This document shows, one piece after another, positions 18,437 through 26,407 of a stretch of DNA of 64,000 bases. The translations under genes were made by a program, and so were the position numbers. Source of the DNA: AP-15 sp963703665 (GTDB lineage: Bacteria; Pseudomonadota; Alphaproteobacteria; ATCC43930; CGMCC-115725); contig CAVPFB010000004.1 in the NCBI GenBank assembly GCA_963703665.1, positions 620,001-684,000 of the forward strand, in the 5' to 3' direction. The notes beneath the pieces are model-generated. The model saw nothing but the letters and a program-made list of their open reading frames with translations. It did no database searches and was not told the origin of the DNA. Every line of letters starts with the position of its first letter. The first letter of the stretch is position 1.

Positions 18437-18706
18437 TCAGTGCTGCGAATTCGAGGTAGCCTGGCCGCCGCCGCCGCTCAACTCTTGCGGTTGTTGCTCG
18501 ACCTTTTGCCGGGCGTGCTTGGTCGCCTCGTGATGGCCGACAGCACAGCCCGCTGCGGCGCCGAGTGCGCCATGATGGCCCGCCACATGCCCGGCGACCC
18601 CGCCGACCACGGCGCCCTTCAGGCACCCGGCCGCCTGCGCCGGCGCCCCAATCCAGCCGGCCGTTGCCAAGAACGCGACGGCTGCCGGCAACAACATAAA
18701 TTTCAT
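18437..18706 (-). CDS. Small exported glycine-zipper protein
   Basis: 89 residues. Signal peptide MKFMLLPAAVAFLATAGW with a likely cut near APAQA; the mature part has a Gly/Ala/His zipper (GAVVGGVAGHVAGHHGALGA) with two cysteines that could form a disulfide, then a polar tail. Resembles small alphaproteobacterial envelope proteins of unknown function. GGAGG lies 9 bases before the ATG at 18706; an earlier in-frame start would bury the signal peptide. Downstream of tRNA-Met on the same strand. Confidence 0.75.
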   Translation of the reverse strand: MKFMLLPAAVAFLATAGWIGAPAQAAGCLKGAVVGGVAGHVAGHHGALGAAAGCAVGHHEATKHARQKVEQQPQELSGGGGQATSNSQH

Positions 18707-18868
18707 CCGAGTTTTCCTCCGCGGCACACGATGCTGGTGCCAGTGAAACAACGCCGGCGCATCCGGTCCGGTTCAATCCCGGGTTCCGGCAAGCCTCGGC
18801 GCCGCGCGATCCCCCCACGCCCTATGGCCGCGACAACCGGACCGCGAGCACCGACGCAATATAATGGA

Positions 18869-18945
18869 TGGTAGCGGGAGAGGGATTTGAACCCCCGACC
18901 TTGGGATTATGATTCCCCTGCTCTAACCAGCTGAGCTATCCCGCC
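18869..18945 (-). tRNA. tRNA-Met (CAT), elongator type, CCA encoded
   Basis: Read from 18945: acceptor GGCGGGA, D-arm GCTCAGCTGGTTAGAGC, anticodon loop ATCATAA with anticodon CAT, T-arm GGGGGTTCAAATCCC, acceptor TCCCGCT, then ACCA. G1 pairs with T72 as a wobble and G27-A43 is a mismatch. The 5' end overlaps the 3' end of mnmA by 23 bases on the same strand. Elongator rather than initiator type is judged from similarity to GGCGGGG-type tRNA-Met; tRNA-Ile2, which also reads CAT in DNA, is the alternative. Confidence 0.93.
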
Positions 18946-20125
18946 GCGCGGGCTCGGATATAGGAGATGGGCTGGTGAGGGTCAAGCCAGGGCCGCCCAC
19001 CAGCCCCTCCCGCCGCCGGATCCAGCCGCCGCCGAGCAGCCGCTCGCCATCATAGAGGACGGCGGCCTGGCCGGGCGCCACCGCATAGGCCGGAGCAGCG
19101 AAAACGAGCTCGGCCTCGCCGGGCCGGGCGCCGGGGTAGAGGGTCGCCGGCATCGGCGGCTGCGCCGAGCGGAGCTTCGCCGCGAGCCTGACCCCGGCCG
19201 GGCTCGGCGGGTTCGGCATCAGCCAGTTGAGCTCCCCGAGCGACACCCGGGTTTCGGCCAGAGCCGCTCTGGGCCCGACGACGACCCGACGACCCTCGGC
19301 CTCGATCGCCAGCACGTGCAGCGGCTCCGCCGCGCCGATCCCGAGCCCCTTGCGCTGACCGACGGTGAAACGGGCGACGCCGCGATGCCGACCGAGCACG
19401 CGCCCGTCGCGATCGACGATGTCGCCCGGCTCTCCGGCCTCGGGCCGCAGCCGCTCGACAAGCCCGGCATAAGAACCCTGGGGGACAAAGCAGATGTCCT
19501 GGCTGTCCGGCTTGTCGGCGACCGCGAGGCGGAAACGCCGGGCCAGCGCGCGGGTCTCGTCCTTGGCGAGCCCGCCCAGCGGAAAGCGCAGAAAATCGAG
19601 CTCGGCGCGGGTCGTCGCAAACAGGAAATAGCTCTGGTCGCGGGCGCTGTCGCGGGCGCGGTGCAGCTCCGGCCCGGCGGGGCCGGTCACCCGCCGCACA
19701 TAATGCCCGGTCGCCAGCGCCGCGGCGCCCAGATCGCGGGCGGTGGCGAGCAGATCGCGAAACTTGATCCGCTGGTTGCAGCGGATGCACGGCACCGGGG
19801 TTTCGCCGCGGCGATAGGATTCAGCGAAATCCTCGATCACCTGCGTGCGAAAGCGGCTCTCGTAATCGAGCACATAGTGGGCGATGCCGAGTCGCTCGGC
19901 GACGCGGGCGGCGTCGTGGATGTCCTGCCCGGCGCAGCACGTCCCCTTGCGCCCGAATGCGGTGCCGTGATCGTAAAGCTGCAAGCTGATGCCGATGACC
20001 TCGAAGCCGCGCTCGGCCAACAGGGCCGCGGCCACCGACGAGTCAACCCCGCCCGACATCGCGACCACGACCCGCTGGTCGGACGGACGGCCGGCGAGAT
20101 CGACATCTTCGAGAAGATCTCTCAT
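18923..20125 (-). CDS. mnmA: tRNA-specific 2-thiouridylase MnmA
   Basis: 400 residues; thiolates U34 of tRNA-Lys, -Glu and -Gln using persulfide sulfur from a cysteine desulfurase. PP-loop AMSGGVDSS near residue 24, catalytic Cys in TPVPCIRCNQ, second in DSQDICFVPQGSY, and the C-terminal VLYDGERLLGGGWI. Start ATG at 20125; earlier residues are unlike the family. After GGGWI the frame runs about 30 residues further and stops at a TAG inside the D-loop of tRNA-Met. The extension may be real or due to an indel. Confidence 0.93.
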   Translation of the reverse strand: MRDLLEDVDLAGRPSDQRVVVAMSGGVDSSVAAALLAERGFEVIGISLQLYDHGTAFGRKGTCCAGQDIHDAARVAERLGIAHYVLDYESRFRTQVIEDFAESYRRGETPVPCIRCNQRIKFRDLLATARDLGAAALATGHYVRRVTGPAGPELHRARDSARDQSYFLFATTRAELDFLRFPLGGLAKDETRALARRFRLAVADKPDSQDICFVPQGSYAGLVERLRPEAGEPGDIVDRDGRVLGRHRGVARFTVGQRKGLGIGAAEPLHVLAIEAEGRRVVVGPRAALAETRVSLGELNWLMPNPPSPAGVRLAAKLRSAQPPMPATLYPGARPGEAELVFAAPAYAVAPGQAAVLYDGERLLGGGWIRRREGLVGGPGLTLTSPSPISEPARRDSSAG

Positions 20126-20189
20126 GCACGCGACTATAAGGACACCAAGCCGGCTTGCAACCGCTCGCCCGCCCCGCGCCCAGAGCCGA

Positions 20190-20594
20190 TCAGTCGGCGA
20201 GAGCGCGCTCGATTGCAGCCGCCAACTCGTGGGTCCGATACGGCTTGTGGACAAACACCTCGTGCCGCCCCGGCAGGCGCTGCTTCAGTGCGGCGTGCCC
20301 GACATAACCTGAGGTGAACACGATTTTGACCCCGCGATCCAGCCGCCGGGCCTCCTCGGCCAAGGCCAGGCCGTCGAGCCTTCCCGGCATCACCAGATCG
20401 GTGAAGACGAGGTCGATCCCGCGCTCGGCCTTGAGGATCGCAAGGGCGGCATCACCGCTTGGCGCCACCACCGTCCGATAGCCGAGAAATTCGAGGAGAT
20501 CGGCGGCGAGGTCGCGCAACTCGGGATCATCCTCGACGACGAGGACGCCGACCACCCCCGCCGTCTTGCGCACCCGAGAACTCCGACACCACAC
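20190..20594 (-). CDS. Stand-alone response-regulator receiver protein
   Basis: 134 residues forming only a CheY-like receiver domain: acidic pair VVEDDPELR, phosphoacceptor Asp in LVFTDLVMPG, conserved Thr/Ser in IVFTSGY and Lys in VHKPYRTHEL. With no output domain it resembles the receivers paired with hybrid or PAS-type histidine kinases. No kinase is adjacent. The first start is GTG at 20594; a GTG at 20555, just before VGVLVVEDD, is an equally good choice. Confidence 0.85.
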   Translation of the reverse strand: MWCRSSRVRKTAGVVGVLVVEDDPELRDLAADLLEFLGYRTVVAPSGDAALAILKAERGIDLVFTDLVMPGRLDGLALAEEARRLDRGVKIVFTSGYVGHAALKQRLPGRHEVFVHKPYRTHELAAAIERALAD

Positions 20595-20692
20595 CCTCCG
20601 CTTGGTGACGCCCTAGCGCCACACTTTGTCAACACCGCGACCGCCGGCGAATTCCCGATCGAGACATGCCGACGCCGCGGCACTGGGCGGCG

Positions 20693-21364
20693 CTAATGCT
20701 CGACCGCGAGCCCCATCCGCCAGAAATCGGTCTCCAGCCTGGCGGCGGTGGCAAAGACGGCGGCGAGAGACGGAAAGCGGCCTTCGCCGCCGCGGCGCGC
20801 AAACTGCTCGTCGAGCGCGGTCTCGGCCTCGAGGGCGAGGTCCCGGTACTCGGCGCCGGCGTACATTTCGAGCCATTCTCGGTAGCGGTTGCCGTCGAGC
20901 CGGGTCGCGGGATCGGCGATGCGTTCGGCCGCGATCGCGGCGTAGCCGAGGACGCAGGGAGCGAGTGCCGTTTCGAGGTCGAGCCGGTCGCCGGCCAGAC
21001 CGCGGTCGAGCACAAAACGGGTGTAGGCGATGGTCTCGATCGCCTCGGGCGCGGTCGTCATCGCCGCTTCGGACAGGCCCCAGCTGCGGCAGTAATCGAT
21101 GTGCAGGCCGATCTCGACATCAAGGGTCGCGGCCACCATCCGCTGCGCCCGGCGCATCTCCGCGAGCGCGTCGGATTTATAGATCGCGAGGCCCCAGGCG
21201 CGCGCGAAATGGATCAGAAACAGATAGTCCTGGACCAGATAGCGCCGGAAACAGGCTTCCGGCAGTTCACCCTTGGCCAACAGCAGGACGAACTCGTGCC
21301 GGGTGTACGCGCGCCACGCATCGGCAGAAGCGGCGACCAATCGAGAAAAGAGTCCATCCGCCAT
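20693..21364 (-). CDS. tenA: TenA/thiaminase II family protein
   Basis: About 223 residues, all-helical TenA fold: FRRYLVQDYLFLIHFARAWG, EIGLHIDYCRSWG, AYTRFVLD, LAPCVLGYAAIAAE and YREWLEMYAGAEY. Family members hydrolyse aminopyrimidines in thiamin salvage; some have other substrates. The catalytic Cys is usually in the segment around LAPCVLGY, present here. Follows fdx by 16 bases at the end of the isc operon, an unusual place. No TPP riboswitch is seen. The ATG at 21364 is used; a GTG lies three codons upstream. Confidence 0.87.
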   Translation of the reverse strand: MADGLFSRLVAASADAWRAYTRHEFVLLLAKGELPEACFRRYLVQDYLFLIHFARAWGLAIYKSDALAEMRRAQRMVAATLDVEIGLHIDYCRSWGLSEAAMTTAPEAIETIAYTRFVLDRGLAGDRLDLETALAPCVLGYAAIAAERIADPATRLDGNRYREWLEMYAGAEYRDLALEAETALDEQFARRGGEGRFPSLAAVFATAARLETDFWRMGLAVEH

Positions 21365-21380
21365 ACGCCGCACCGGCGGC

Positions 21381-21713
21381 TCAGCCGAGCAGCAAATTGC
21401 GGGTCGCGGCGGGCAGCCGCACCGTCAGCCCGTCGAGCTCCTCGGTGATGATGATCTGGCAGCCGAGCCGCGAAGTTTTGCCGAGATTGAACGCCAGATC
21501 GAGCATGTCCTCCTCGTCCTCGCTCGCCTCCTTCAGCAAATCGTACCATTCGGGGTCGACGAGGACGTGGCAGGTCGAGCAGGCGAGCGAGCCTTCGCAC
21601 GCCCCCTCGATGTCGATGCCGTGGCGATGCGCGACCTCGAGCACCGAGAGTCCGAGCGGTGCTTCGACCTCGCGGCGGCTCCCGTCGCGCTCGATGAAAA
21701 CCATCTTCGGCAT
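21381..21713 (-). CDS. fdx: ISC-type [2Fe-2S] ferredoxin
   Basis: 110 residues, adrenodoxin-like. Cluster ligands C39, C45 and C48 in ACEGSLACSTCHVLV and C85 in SRLGCQIII; acidic helix EASEDEEDMLDLAF for partner binding. Fdx donates electrons to Fe-S assembly on the scaffold. Start ATG at 21713 shares one base with the stop of the upstream HscA-like gene (TGATG), so the two are coupled. Canonical last member of an isc operon. Confidence 0.94.
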   Translation of the reverse strand: MPKMVFIERDGSRREVEAPLGLSVLEVAHRHGIDIEGACEGSLACSTCHVLVDPEWYDLLKEASEDEEDMLDLAFNLGKTSRLGCQIIITEELDGLTVRLPAATRNLLLG

Positions 21714-22186
21714 CAGGTAAAATTTGTGCCCGGCTCGGCGCCCGGCTCCGGCCGGGGCGCCAAATCCTCGGCGAGGCGTGCCGCAGCGAGCACCGGCGCC
21801 ATGCCCGACGGCAGCTCGGCCGCTGCGACGAGCCGCAGCACCACCAGCCCGGCCAGCACCGCAGCCTCGCTCAAACCTACCGCTTCGGCCTCGTCCGCCG
21901 CTGCGGCGACAACGATGACGGCATGCGTCGCCGGTTGGGCGAGCGCCCGCTCGGCCCGCAGGCGCGCCCCGGCGAACAGCTCCTCCCATTGCTCCCGGAC
22001 GGCGGCGCGGGTGGGAACCGTCAAATCTTGCTCAAAGCCCTCGCGATCGGCCAGCACCGCGGCGTTGCCGCCAACCGACACCGCCACATGCGCACCGGGT
22101 CCGCTGACATCGATGGCGATCGCCATTCCCGGCGCGCTCGGATCACCCGGTCCGCCGTCCGGTTCCTCGATCTGAAACAGCTTCAC
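21713..22186 (-). CDS. Shrunken HscA-like protein in the hscA position of the isc operon
   Basis: 157 residues, starting at GTG. It is far shorter than HscA (about 615), yet the N-terminus KLFQIEEPDG resembles the HscA start LLQISEPG. MAIAIDVSGPGAHVAVSVGG corresponds to the actin-fold phosphate loop (GIDLGTTNS) but has lost its key Thr residues, and VLADREG matches a following HscA segment. HAVIVVAA ... LAGLVVLRLVAAAELPS resembles the lobe I end (VITVPAYF ... LAGLHVLRLLNEPTAA). The ATPase lobe II and substrate domain are absent. ATP hydrolysis therefore seems impossible; a scaffold-binding role is speculation. Between iscA and fdx, exactly where hscA sits. Frame is intact. Confidence 0.6.
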   Translation of the reverse strand: MKLFQIEEPDGGPGDPSAPGMAIAIDVSGPGAHVAVSVGGNAAVLADREGFEQDLTVPTRAAVREQWEELFAGARLRAERALAQPATHAVIVVAAAADEAEAVGLSEAAVLAGLVVLRLVAAAELPSGMAPVLAAARLAEDLAPRPEPGAEPGTNFT

Positions 22187-22206
22187 GCGAAAACGACCGG
22201 ACGGAG

Positions 22207-22548
22207 CTACACGTGAAAGGATTCGCCGCAGCCGCAGCGGCCTTTTTCGTTCGGATTGCGAAAGGTGAAGCCGTTCTGCAGCTTTTCCTCGACGTAATCC
22301 ATCTCGGTGCCGAGGATGAACATGACCGCCTTCGGGTCGATCAGCACGGTGATGCCCTTGTCTTCGACGACCTCGTCGAACTTGCCCTTCTCATCGGCAT
22401 ATTCGAGCGTGTAGCTGAGCCCGGAGCAGCCGCGCGCGCGCACCCCGATCCGCACCCCGGCCGACGGCTTGCCGCGCTTGGCGAGCAATGCCTGGATCCG
22501 CTCCGCCGCGGCTTCCGTAACCGTCAAAGCCTGCGTTCTCGCCCTCAT
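22207..22548 (-). CDS. iscA: A-type Fe-S carrier protein IscA
   Basis: 113 residues of the HesB/IscA family. Three conserved cysteines: RGCSGLSYTLEY and, at the end, GRCGCGESF. Carries or transfers [2Fe-2S]/[4Fe-4S] clusters to targets. The ATG at 22548 follows GGAG at good distance; the longer frame begins at TTG and adds four residues. Lies 28 bases downstream of iscS. No iscU precedes it, although iscU normally separates iscS from iscA. Confidence 0.93.
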   Translation of the reverse strand: MRARTQALTVTEAAAERIQALLAKRGKPSAGVRIGVRARGCSGLSYTLEYADEKGKFDEVVEDKGITVLIDPKAVMFILGTEMDYVEEKLQNGFTFRNPNEKGRCGCGESFHV

Positions 22549-22576
22549 CCGCTTCTCCAACCGATGCTCTTCACGG

Positions 22577-23821
22577 TTATGTGGGTATCGCGCCGCGGTT
22601 CCGCTGCACTTTGCCGTCGCCGGCGAGCCGGGCCGCGGCCGCGGCCAGCGCGTCGACCGCGAAATCGACCTCTGCCGCGGTGTTGAAGCGGCCGAGCCCG
22701 ATGCGGATCGCCGTATTGGCGACCGCGTCGGGAAGCCCGAGGGCGCGCAGCACGTAGGACGGCTCGACCGTCGCCGAGGTGCAGGCCGACCCGGTCGAGA
22801 TTGCGATCGCCGGGCACGCCTCGATCAGCGCCGGCGCCTCGATCCCCGGAAAGCTCAGATTGAGATTGCCGGCGAGCCGCCGCTCGGCGTCGCCGTTGAG
22901 GCCGAGCCCGGGGACCCGCCGCACCAGACCCTGATAGAGCCGATCGCGCAGCTGATGCAGCCGCGCCGCCTCCTCCGCCATCTCGGCGCCGGCAATCGCC
23001 GCCGCCCGGCCGAGGCCGACACACAACGGCGTCGGCAGGGTCCCGGAGCGCAGCCCGCGCTCCTGCCCGCCGCCGTCGATCAGCGGCAACAATCGCACCC
23101 GCGGGCGACGCCGGACGTAAAGCGCGCCGACACCCTTTGGCCCATAGACCTTGTGGCCGGAAATCGACAGCAGGTCGATCCGCATGGCCTCGACATCGAG
23201 CGGGACCTTGCCCACGGCCTGGGCGGCGTCGCTGTGAAACAGCACGCCCTTTTTATGGCAAAGCGCGCCGATCTCGGCGAGCGGCTGGATCACCCCGATC
23301 TCGTTGTGCGCGGCCATAACCGAGACCAGCAGAGTGCGCTCGGTCAGCGCCGCCGCCAGCTTGCCAAGATCGACCAGCCCGTCCGGCTCGACCGGCAGAT
23401 AGGTGACCTCAAACCCCTCGCGCGCGAGCTGCGCGCAGCTTTCGAGCACGCATTTGTGCTCGGTCGCCAGGGTCACGATGTGGTCGCGCAGCACGCCGCC
23501 CCGCCCATGCGCGCGGGCGAAATGCGCCGCCCCCTTGATCGCGAGATTGTTCGCTTCGGTCGCCCCCGAGGTGAACACGATCTCGCGCGGATCGGCATGG
23601 ATCAGCGCTGCGACCTCCGACCGCGCCAGCTCGACGGCCTCGGCGGCGATCTGGCCATAGGCGTGGCTGCTGCTGTGCGGATTGCCGAAATGCTCGGTGA
23701 AATAAGGCAGAATCGCCTCGAGCACGCGCGGATCGACCCGTGTCGAGGACTGGTTGTCGAGATAGATCGGCAATATGTTTGCGGCCTCGCGCGGGAGCGC
23801 CTGGCCGAGTGTCGGGTTCAT
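22577..23821 (-). CDS. iscS: Cysteine desulfurase IscS
   Basis: 414 residues; PLP enzyme that releases cysteine sulfur as persulfide for Fe-S clusters and MnmA. N-terminal IYLDNQSSTRVDP, PLP lysine K224 in SISGHKVYGPKG, catalytic loop Cys C347 in STGSACTSATVEPSYVL, the IscS (group I) loop length. Closely follows a second desulfurase with ATGA overlap. The tail after about residue 395 (VQRNRGAIPT) is not typical but the gene looks complete. Confidence 0.94.
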   Translation of the reverse strand: MNPTLGQALPREAANILPIYLDNQSSTRVDPRVLEAILPYFTEHFGNPHSSSHAYGQIAAEAVELARSEVAALIHADPREIVFTSGATEANNLAIKGAAHFARAHGRGGVLRDHIVTLATEHKCVLESCAQLAREGFEVTYLPVEPDGLVDLGKLAAALTERTLLVSVMAAHNEIGVIQPLAEIGALCHKKGVLFHSDAAQAVGKVPLDVEAMRIDLLSISGHKVYGPKGVGALYVRRRPRVRLLPLIDGGGQERGLRSGTLPTPLCVGLGRAAAIAGAEMAEEAARLHQLRDRLYQGLVRRVPGLGLNGDAERRLAGNLNLSFPGIEAPALIEACPAIAISTGSACTSATVEPSYVLRALGLPDAVANTAIRIGLGRFNTAAEVDFAVDALAAAAARLAGDGKVQRNRGAIPT

Positions 23822-24948
23822 GCCGCGCGCACCTCTTCGGCACAGCCGCGCCGGCGGCGGTAGAGCGCCACCCAGGACTGCAGGAAATGGGACACATCGG
23901 CCTCGCTGGTGCTCCAGCCGAGGCTGACCCGAATCGTCGAGCGGGCGATGTCGGGTGCGGCTCCCATCGCCGCCAGCACATGGCTCGGTCCGACCTTACC
24001 CGACGAGCAGGCGGCCCCGGCGCTGACCATGACGCCGTCGAGATCGAGTGCGATGACCTGGGTTTCGGCGGCGAGGCCGGGCAGCGCGATGGCCGCAGTG
24101 TTGGGCAGGCGGGGTGCAGCGGCGCCGAGCACCACGGCCTCGGGCATCATCGCCGCGGCCTCGGCCTCCAAACCTTCGCGCAGGGCGCGGACACGATCAT
24201 AGACCCCGAGCTGTACGAGCGCGGCCTCGGCAGCGGCGGCGAATCCGGCGATCCCCGGCAGGTTTTCGGTGCCGGCGCGGCGTCCCCGCTCCTGCCCGCC
24301 GCCATGCAGCAGCGGCAATAGATCGAGCCCAGGGATCACGACCAACGCGCCCACTCCGGGCGGGCCACCGAGCTTGTGCGCCGACAAGGTCAAAAGATCG
24401 GCGCCGGTCGCCGCCATGTCGAGCGGGATCTTGCCCGCAGCCTGCACCGCGTCGCAATGAAACAGTGCGCCGTGGGCATGGGCCATCGCGGCGATTTGCG
24501 CCACGGGCTGGATCACCCCGGTCTCGTTGTTGGCGAGCATGACCGAGACCAGCGCCGGCCGGGAATCCTCGAGCAGCAGAAATTCGAGCGCGTCGAACCG
24601 CACGACGCCATCGCCATCGACCGGGATCTCTTCGGCTTCGGGCGCCGCGCGCCGCACCGAATCATGCTCGACGGCCGAGACCAGGACGCGACCGCGCCCG
24701 GCGCCCGAGAGGGCCAGATGGTTCGCCTCGGTGCCGCCGCTGACAAAGACGACACCGCTGCCCACCGCACCGACCAGCGCCGCAACCGAGGCACGGGCAC
24801 GTTCCACCTCGGCCCGCGCCGCCCGGCCCCAGCGGTGCACTGACGAGGGATTGCCGCTACGTCCCAGCGCCGCCGTTACGGCCGCCGCCGCTTCGGGGCG
24901 CAACGGCGCCGTGGCGTTCCAGTCGAGATAGGTTTCTCTCCGGGACAT
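23818..24948 (-). CDS. Second NifS/IscS-like cysteine desulfurase
   Basis: 376 residues, paralogue of the next gene. Starts TYLDWNATAPLRPEA, has PLP lysine K192 in LSAHKLGGPPGVG and the Cys loop GAACSSGKVGPSHVL with C314, a NifS-like loop. Many Rhodospirillales carry this desulfurase immediately before iscS. Division of labour between the two is unknown. The TGA overlaps the iscS ATG; iscR lies 12 bases upstream, all on one transcript. Confidence 0.92.
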   Translation of the reverse strand: MSRRETYLDWNATAPLRPEAAAAVTAALGRSGNPSSVHRWGRAARAEVERARASVAALVGAVGSGVVFVSGGTEANHLALSGAGRGRVLVSAVEHDSVRRAAPEAEEIPVDGDGVVRFDALEFLLLEDSRPALVSVMLANNETGVIQPVAQIAAMAHAHGALFHCDAVQAAGKIPLDMAATGADLLTLSAHKLGGPPGVGALVVIPGLDLLPLLHGGGQERGRRAGTENLPGIAGFAAAAEAALVQLGVYDRVRALREGLEAEAAAMMPEAVVLGAAAPRLPNTAAIALPGLAAETQVIALDLDGVMVSAGAACSSGKVGPSHVLAAMGAAPDIARSTIRVSLGWSTSEADVSHFLQSWVALYRRRRGCAEEVRAA

Positions 24949-24960
24949 GGCGCGCGCTCG

Positions 24961-25434
24961 TCAGCTTCCGGTCGCAGCGGCGGCGCCAAGGATCTCGCAA
25001 TGGATCCGTCCGCTGGTCCCGAGCACGCGGTGCTCGCAAACGTCAGCAAGCGAGACCGAGCTCAGGTATAGGTGGATCTGATTGCCGAGCTCCTCCCACA
25101 AATCATGGGTCAGGCAGCGGGTTTGGTTGCCGCGGCAGCCGACCGGCGCGCCCGGAGCGCAGCGTGTGGCGCGAATCGGCTCGTCGACCGCGCGGATGAT
25201 GTCGGCGATGCGCACCTCGCCGCGGTCATGGGCCAAGAGATAGCCGCCGCCCGGCCCGCGCACGCTCTTGACGAGGCCTCCCTTGCGCAGCATCGCGAAC
25301 AGCTGCTCGAGATAGGACAGCGAAATCTCCTGCCGCTCGGCGATCTCGGCGAGCGACACCGGATCGCCGCCGCTGTGCTGGGCCAGATCGACCATCGCCA
25401 TGACGGCGTAGCGCCCCTTGGTGCTGAGCCTCAT
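24961..25434 (-). CDS. iscR: Rrf2-family regulator IscR
   Basis: 157 residues. Winged HTH at the N-terminus (MRLSTKGRYAVMAMVDLAQH, EISLSYLEQLFAMLRKGGLV, VRGPGGGYLLA) and cluster-ligand cysteines C92, C100 and C107 spaced C-x7-C-x6-C, near the IscR pattern. It senses Fe-S status and controls the isc operon. It lies inside the operon, 10 bases after cysE, so autoregulation would have to act at the promoter upstream of cysE, where the palindrome at 26286 lies. Confidence 0.93.
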   Translation of the reverse strand: MRLSTKGRYAVMAMVDLAQHSGGDPVSLAEIAERQEISLSYLEQLFAMLRKGGLVKSVRGPGGGYLLAHDRGEVRIADIIRAVDEPIRATRCAPGAPVGCRGNQTRCLTHDLWEELGNQIHLYLSSVSLADVCEHRVLGTSGRIHCEILGAAAATGS

Positions 25435-25444
25435 GCCGCGACCC

Positions 25445-26205
25445 TCAGGGTACGCGCTCGTTTTCGTCGGCGCCGTTGCCGTGGTGCGGCTCGGCCTGAT
25501 CGACTCGCCGCGGGCCGCCGCGCACGAGATCGGCCTGCTCGAGCTCGGCCAGGCGCGCCCGCAGGCTCGTGACCTCGTCGAGCAGCCCGTTCAGCGCCCG
25601 CGCGATCGGATCGGGAATTTCCTCGCCAGGGATGCCGTAAGCCTGGAACACCGACTCGGACTGCTTCTCAGCGCCGCGTCTGGCAACCGGACGGGCCGAA
25701 GGACCGACCATCGTCACCCGATCGGGCACTTCCGACAGCACAACGGCCTGCGCTGCGATTCTCAGCGCCATCGCCGACGCGGAACGGGCCGAGGATCTGT
25801 GCGCCGGAGCCGACGATGACGCCGTTGCCGAGGGTCGGATGCCGCTTTCGACCATGTTCGCCGCGCTGAGGCGCCCTGCCGCCCAAGGGTCACGTCGTGA
25901 TACAGCGTGCAGTCGTCGCCTATCTCTGCAGTCTCGCCGATCACAACCCCCATTCCATGGTCGATGAATAGCCGCTTGCCGATACGCGCCCCAGGATGGA
26001 TTTCGATGCCGGTCAGCACCCGCCCGATATGTGACACGAAACGGCCAGCGAGAAGCCATCGATGCTGCCACAGCCAGTGCCCGAGCCGGTGAAACAACAG
26101 CACCTGAAACCCTGGGTAGCACAACACCACCTCGATCCGCGACCGGGCGGCGGGATCGCGGGCGAGCGTCGCGTCTATTTCGTCGCGCAGGTTTTTCAGC
26201 AGCAT
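25445..26205 (-). CDS. cysE: Serine O-acetyltransferase CysE (two frameshifts)
   Basis: Makes O-acetylserine for cysteine synthesis. Start ATG at 26205: MLLKNLRDEIDATLARDPAA, YPGFQVLLFHRLGHWLW, then the hexapeptide-repeat domain GARIGKRLFIDHGMGVVIGE. The frame shifts near 25850-25885 into KRHPTLGNGVIVGSGAQILG and near 25765 into AAQAVVLSEVPDRVTMVG, ending in a coiled tail (LLDEVTSLRARLAELEQ). All expected parts exist in order, so consensus error is likelier than decay. Heads the isc operon, supplying cysteine for the desulfurases. Confidence 0.87.
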
Positions 26206-26285
26206 CGTTGTCACTATATTAACGTCTCTGGGGCGCTGCCGCCGCAGCGGATTTCGCCGCGCGGGCGCCGTGAACGAGCATATAA

Positions 26286-26296
26286 TTGTCCGACAA
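26286..26296. promoter_or_regulatory. Palindrome TTGTC-C-GACAA upstream of cysE-isc
   Basis: A perfect 5-bp inverted repeat with one central base sits in an AT-rich pocket of the 202-base divergent gap between cysE and the hydrolase gene. TATAAT at 26281-26286 abuts it. On the leftward strand TTGATC and TATGCT flank it as possible -35/-10 boxes. It could be an IscR-type or other operator; binding protein unknown. Confidence 0.4.
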
Positions 26297-26407
26297 AAAT
26301 GATCAAGAATTGCGGACGCAGAGACAGCCGGCCGGGGTATCGGCGACCGAGCGGCATTCTGGGATATCGGCCCCGGTGCCGATTGGCGAATATCGGTTGG
26401 AACGACC

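Noticed and set aside
20595..21380. TPP riboswitch for tenA
   Set aside because: No THI-box-like sequence was found upstream; tenA is 16 bases behind fdx inside an operon.
22469..23863. 464-codon open frame antisense to iscS
   Set aside because: Shadow of iscS; Arg/Gln/Asp-rich with no motif, and the opposite strand has PLP and Cys-loop signatures.
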